Below, one piece after another: positions 4,995 through 5,918 of a stretch of 5,918 bases of DNA (positions are counted from its first letter, which is position 1; every line of letters begins with the position of its first letter). The position numbers and the translations under genes are program-made. The DNA is from Candidatus Zixiibacteriota bacterium (GTDB taxonomy: Bacteria; Zixibacteria; MSB-5A5; GN15; FEB-12). The notes under the pieces were generated by a model. The model was not told the origin of the DNA. It did not search any database and worked only from the letters and a program-made list of their open reading frames with translations. Location of the stretch: positions 1 to 5,918 of the forward strand of contig JAUXBO010000167.1 of assembly GCA_030619345.1 (NCBI GenBank), in the 5' to 3' direction.

Positions 4995-5918
4995 GACTAA
5001 CAAAGATCGCCCTCGCCGTCTTGGAACGCATATCAGCGGATCGATATCCACCGGATCGAGATCCATCGGATCGGGTCCAAAACCTCCAGTTCATTACTCT
5101 GAACTTGCCGCCGCCGTCGGGGCCGAACTGGTTCCTTTTGTGGGGGAGCGGTGTGCAAGGTTAGCGAACTTTACAGTCCTGGCTACAAGCACGGAAACAT
5201 GGAACTCCGGTTGCCCCCAAAACAGGGTTTCTTGCCGATGGCCCCGTTTTCCGCAAAGGGTGAAGATGTTCAGGTCGATATTGGGTCATTACTATTTTTT
5301 GATACCGAGACAACCGGACTCGGTGGCTCCGACACGGTTGCATTTTTGGTTGGAGTTGGGTCTGTTACCCCGTCCGGTTTTGAAATCAGACAGTACTTGA
5401 TCCCGGATTTCAGTGATGAATCGGCCATGTTGGAAATGCTCCTGGATGAGTTTTCAGATGACAAGACACTGGTAAGTTTCAATGGGAAGTCATTTGATCT
5501 ACCACTATTGGAAAGCCGAATGATCATCAACCGGGCGGCCCGGAAGGTTGCCCACAAGCATCATATCGATCTTCTCCATTCTTCTCGACGTCTGTTTAGG
5601 AGACGATTAAAAGATTGTACTCTGGTCAATCTGGAGCAAAAACTGTTTGGCTTTCAAAGGACTGATGATATCCCCGGTTATCTTATACCGGCTACTTATT
5701 TCGACTGGATACATGACCGGCAGCTGGGCGAACTCAACAACGTTCTGCTGCACAATCGCCTGGATATTATCTCTCTCTATTTCATGCTGCTTCTTATCTC
5801 CGAATCATATACTCAACAGGGAGAAAACCTCGATTCAATTGCCGACCTTTATTCACTGTCTCGATTGTATAATTGTCATAAACTCGTCAATAAAGCTCGG
5901 GACATATGCAGCCGCATA
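4984..5918 (+). CDS. YprB-like RNase H-fold (DEDD) exonuclease, frameshifted, 3' truncated
   Basis: A cytoplasmic 3'-5' exonuclease-like protein of the RNase_H_2/YprB type. The N-terminal part is read from GTG 4984 (MNAKTNKDRPRRLG, a Ser/Gly linker, then ELVPFVG). The rest lies one frame earlier, open from 5103 through the right edge. That frame gives VCKVSELYSPGYKHGN, then exo I DTETTG (5301-5318), exo II FNGKSFD (5478-5498) and exo III HNRLD (5751-5765), so all four acidic residues of the active site are present. A helical, TPR-like C-terminus begins after about 5780. One extra base in the G5 run at 5142-5146 would join both frames into a family-like sequence. A sequencing error, a real mutation or recoding are all possible. 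GTG 5151 could start a shorter protein, but its purine-rich site is only 2 bases away. The start overlaps the HEAT gene by 11 bases and lacks a clear Shine-Dalgarno. Confidence 0.78.
5037..5081 (+). repeat. Three 15-base tandem repeats in the exonuclease linker
   Basis: The units are CGGATCGATATCCAC (5037-5051), CGGATCGAGATCCAT (5052-5066) and a decayed CGGATCGGGTCCAAA (5067-5081). Units 1 and 2 differ at two positions. In the N-terminal frame they encode a flexible Ser/Gly/Ile-rich linker of about 15 residues between the N-terminal KDRPRRLG segment and the ELVPFVG segment. The length is a multiple of 3, so copy-number changes would keep the frame. Confidence 0.75.

Overview
The window reads as chromosomal DNA from a Gram-negative bacterium with intermediate GC content. 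Three things point that way: sigma-54 control of type IV pilins, two Sec-exported proteins cleaved just before Gln, and compact overlapping genes. The style (GGDDxY-type solenoid protein, exported HEAT protein, short type IVa pilins) would fit an FCB-group or deltaproteobacteria-like lineage such as candidate phylum Zixibacteria. That placement is an impression, since no rRNA or universal marker is present. No tRNA, rRNA, CRISPR array or insertion sequence was seen.

Left part (1-2034), pilus module. The window opens inside a sigma-54 enhancer-binding protein of the NtrC/PilR type, which has the second half of its AAA+ domain and a Fis-type HTH. Two paralogous type IV pilin genes follow on the same strand. 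Each has its own candidate sigma-54 promoter with GG-N10-GC spacing (732-746 and 1468-1482) and its own strong intrinsic terminator (1247-1275 and 2004-2034). The simplest reading is a PilR-like activator driving two independently transcribed major-pilin-like genes. The 332-base gap between the pilins holds the first terminator, two short inverted repeats that could be activator sites, and the second promoter and leader.

Right part (2069-5918), a probable operon of three tightly coupled genes. The first encodes an exported 648-residue protein whose C-terminal half is 12 repeats of about 27 residues ending in D-x-x-G-[ND]-D-x-Y, probably a beta-solenoid. It may be translated from a leaderless message. 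The second overlaps it by 4 bases (GTGA) and encodes an exported HEAT-repeat protein. The third overlaps the second by 11 bases and encodes a YprB-like DEDD/RNase H-fold exonuclease that runs off the right edge. As written, this third gene needs a one-base frame change near a G5 run at 5142-5146 to join its N-terminal and catalytic parts.

The least explained part is the solenoid-HEAT pair. I recognise the architecture (signal peptide, helical region, repeat solenoid) but cannot assign a function, and its linkage to a cytoplasmic nuclease is unexplained.
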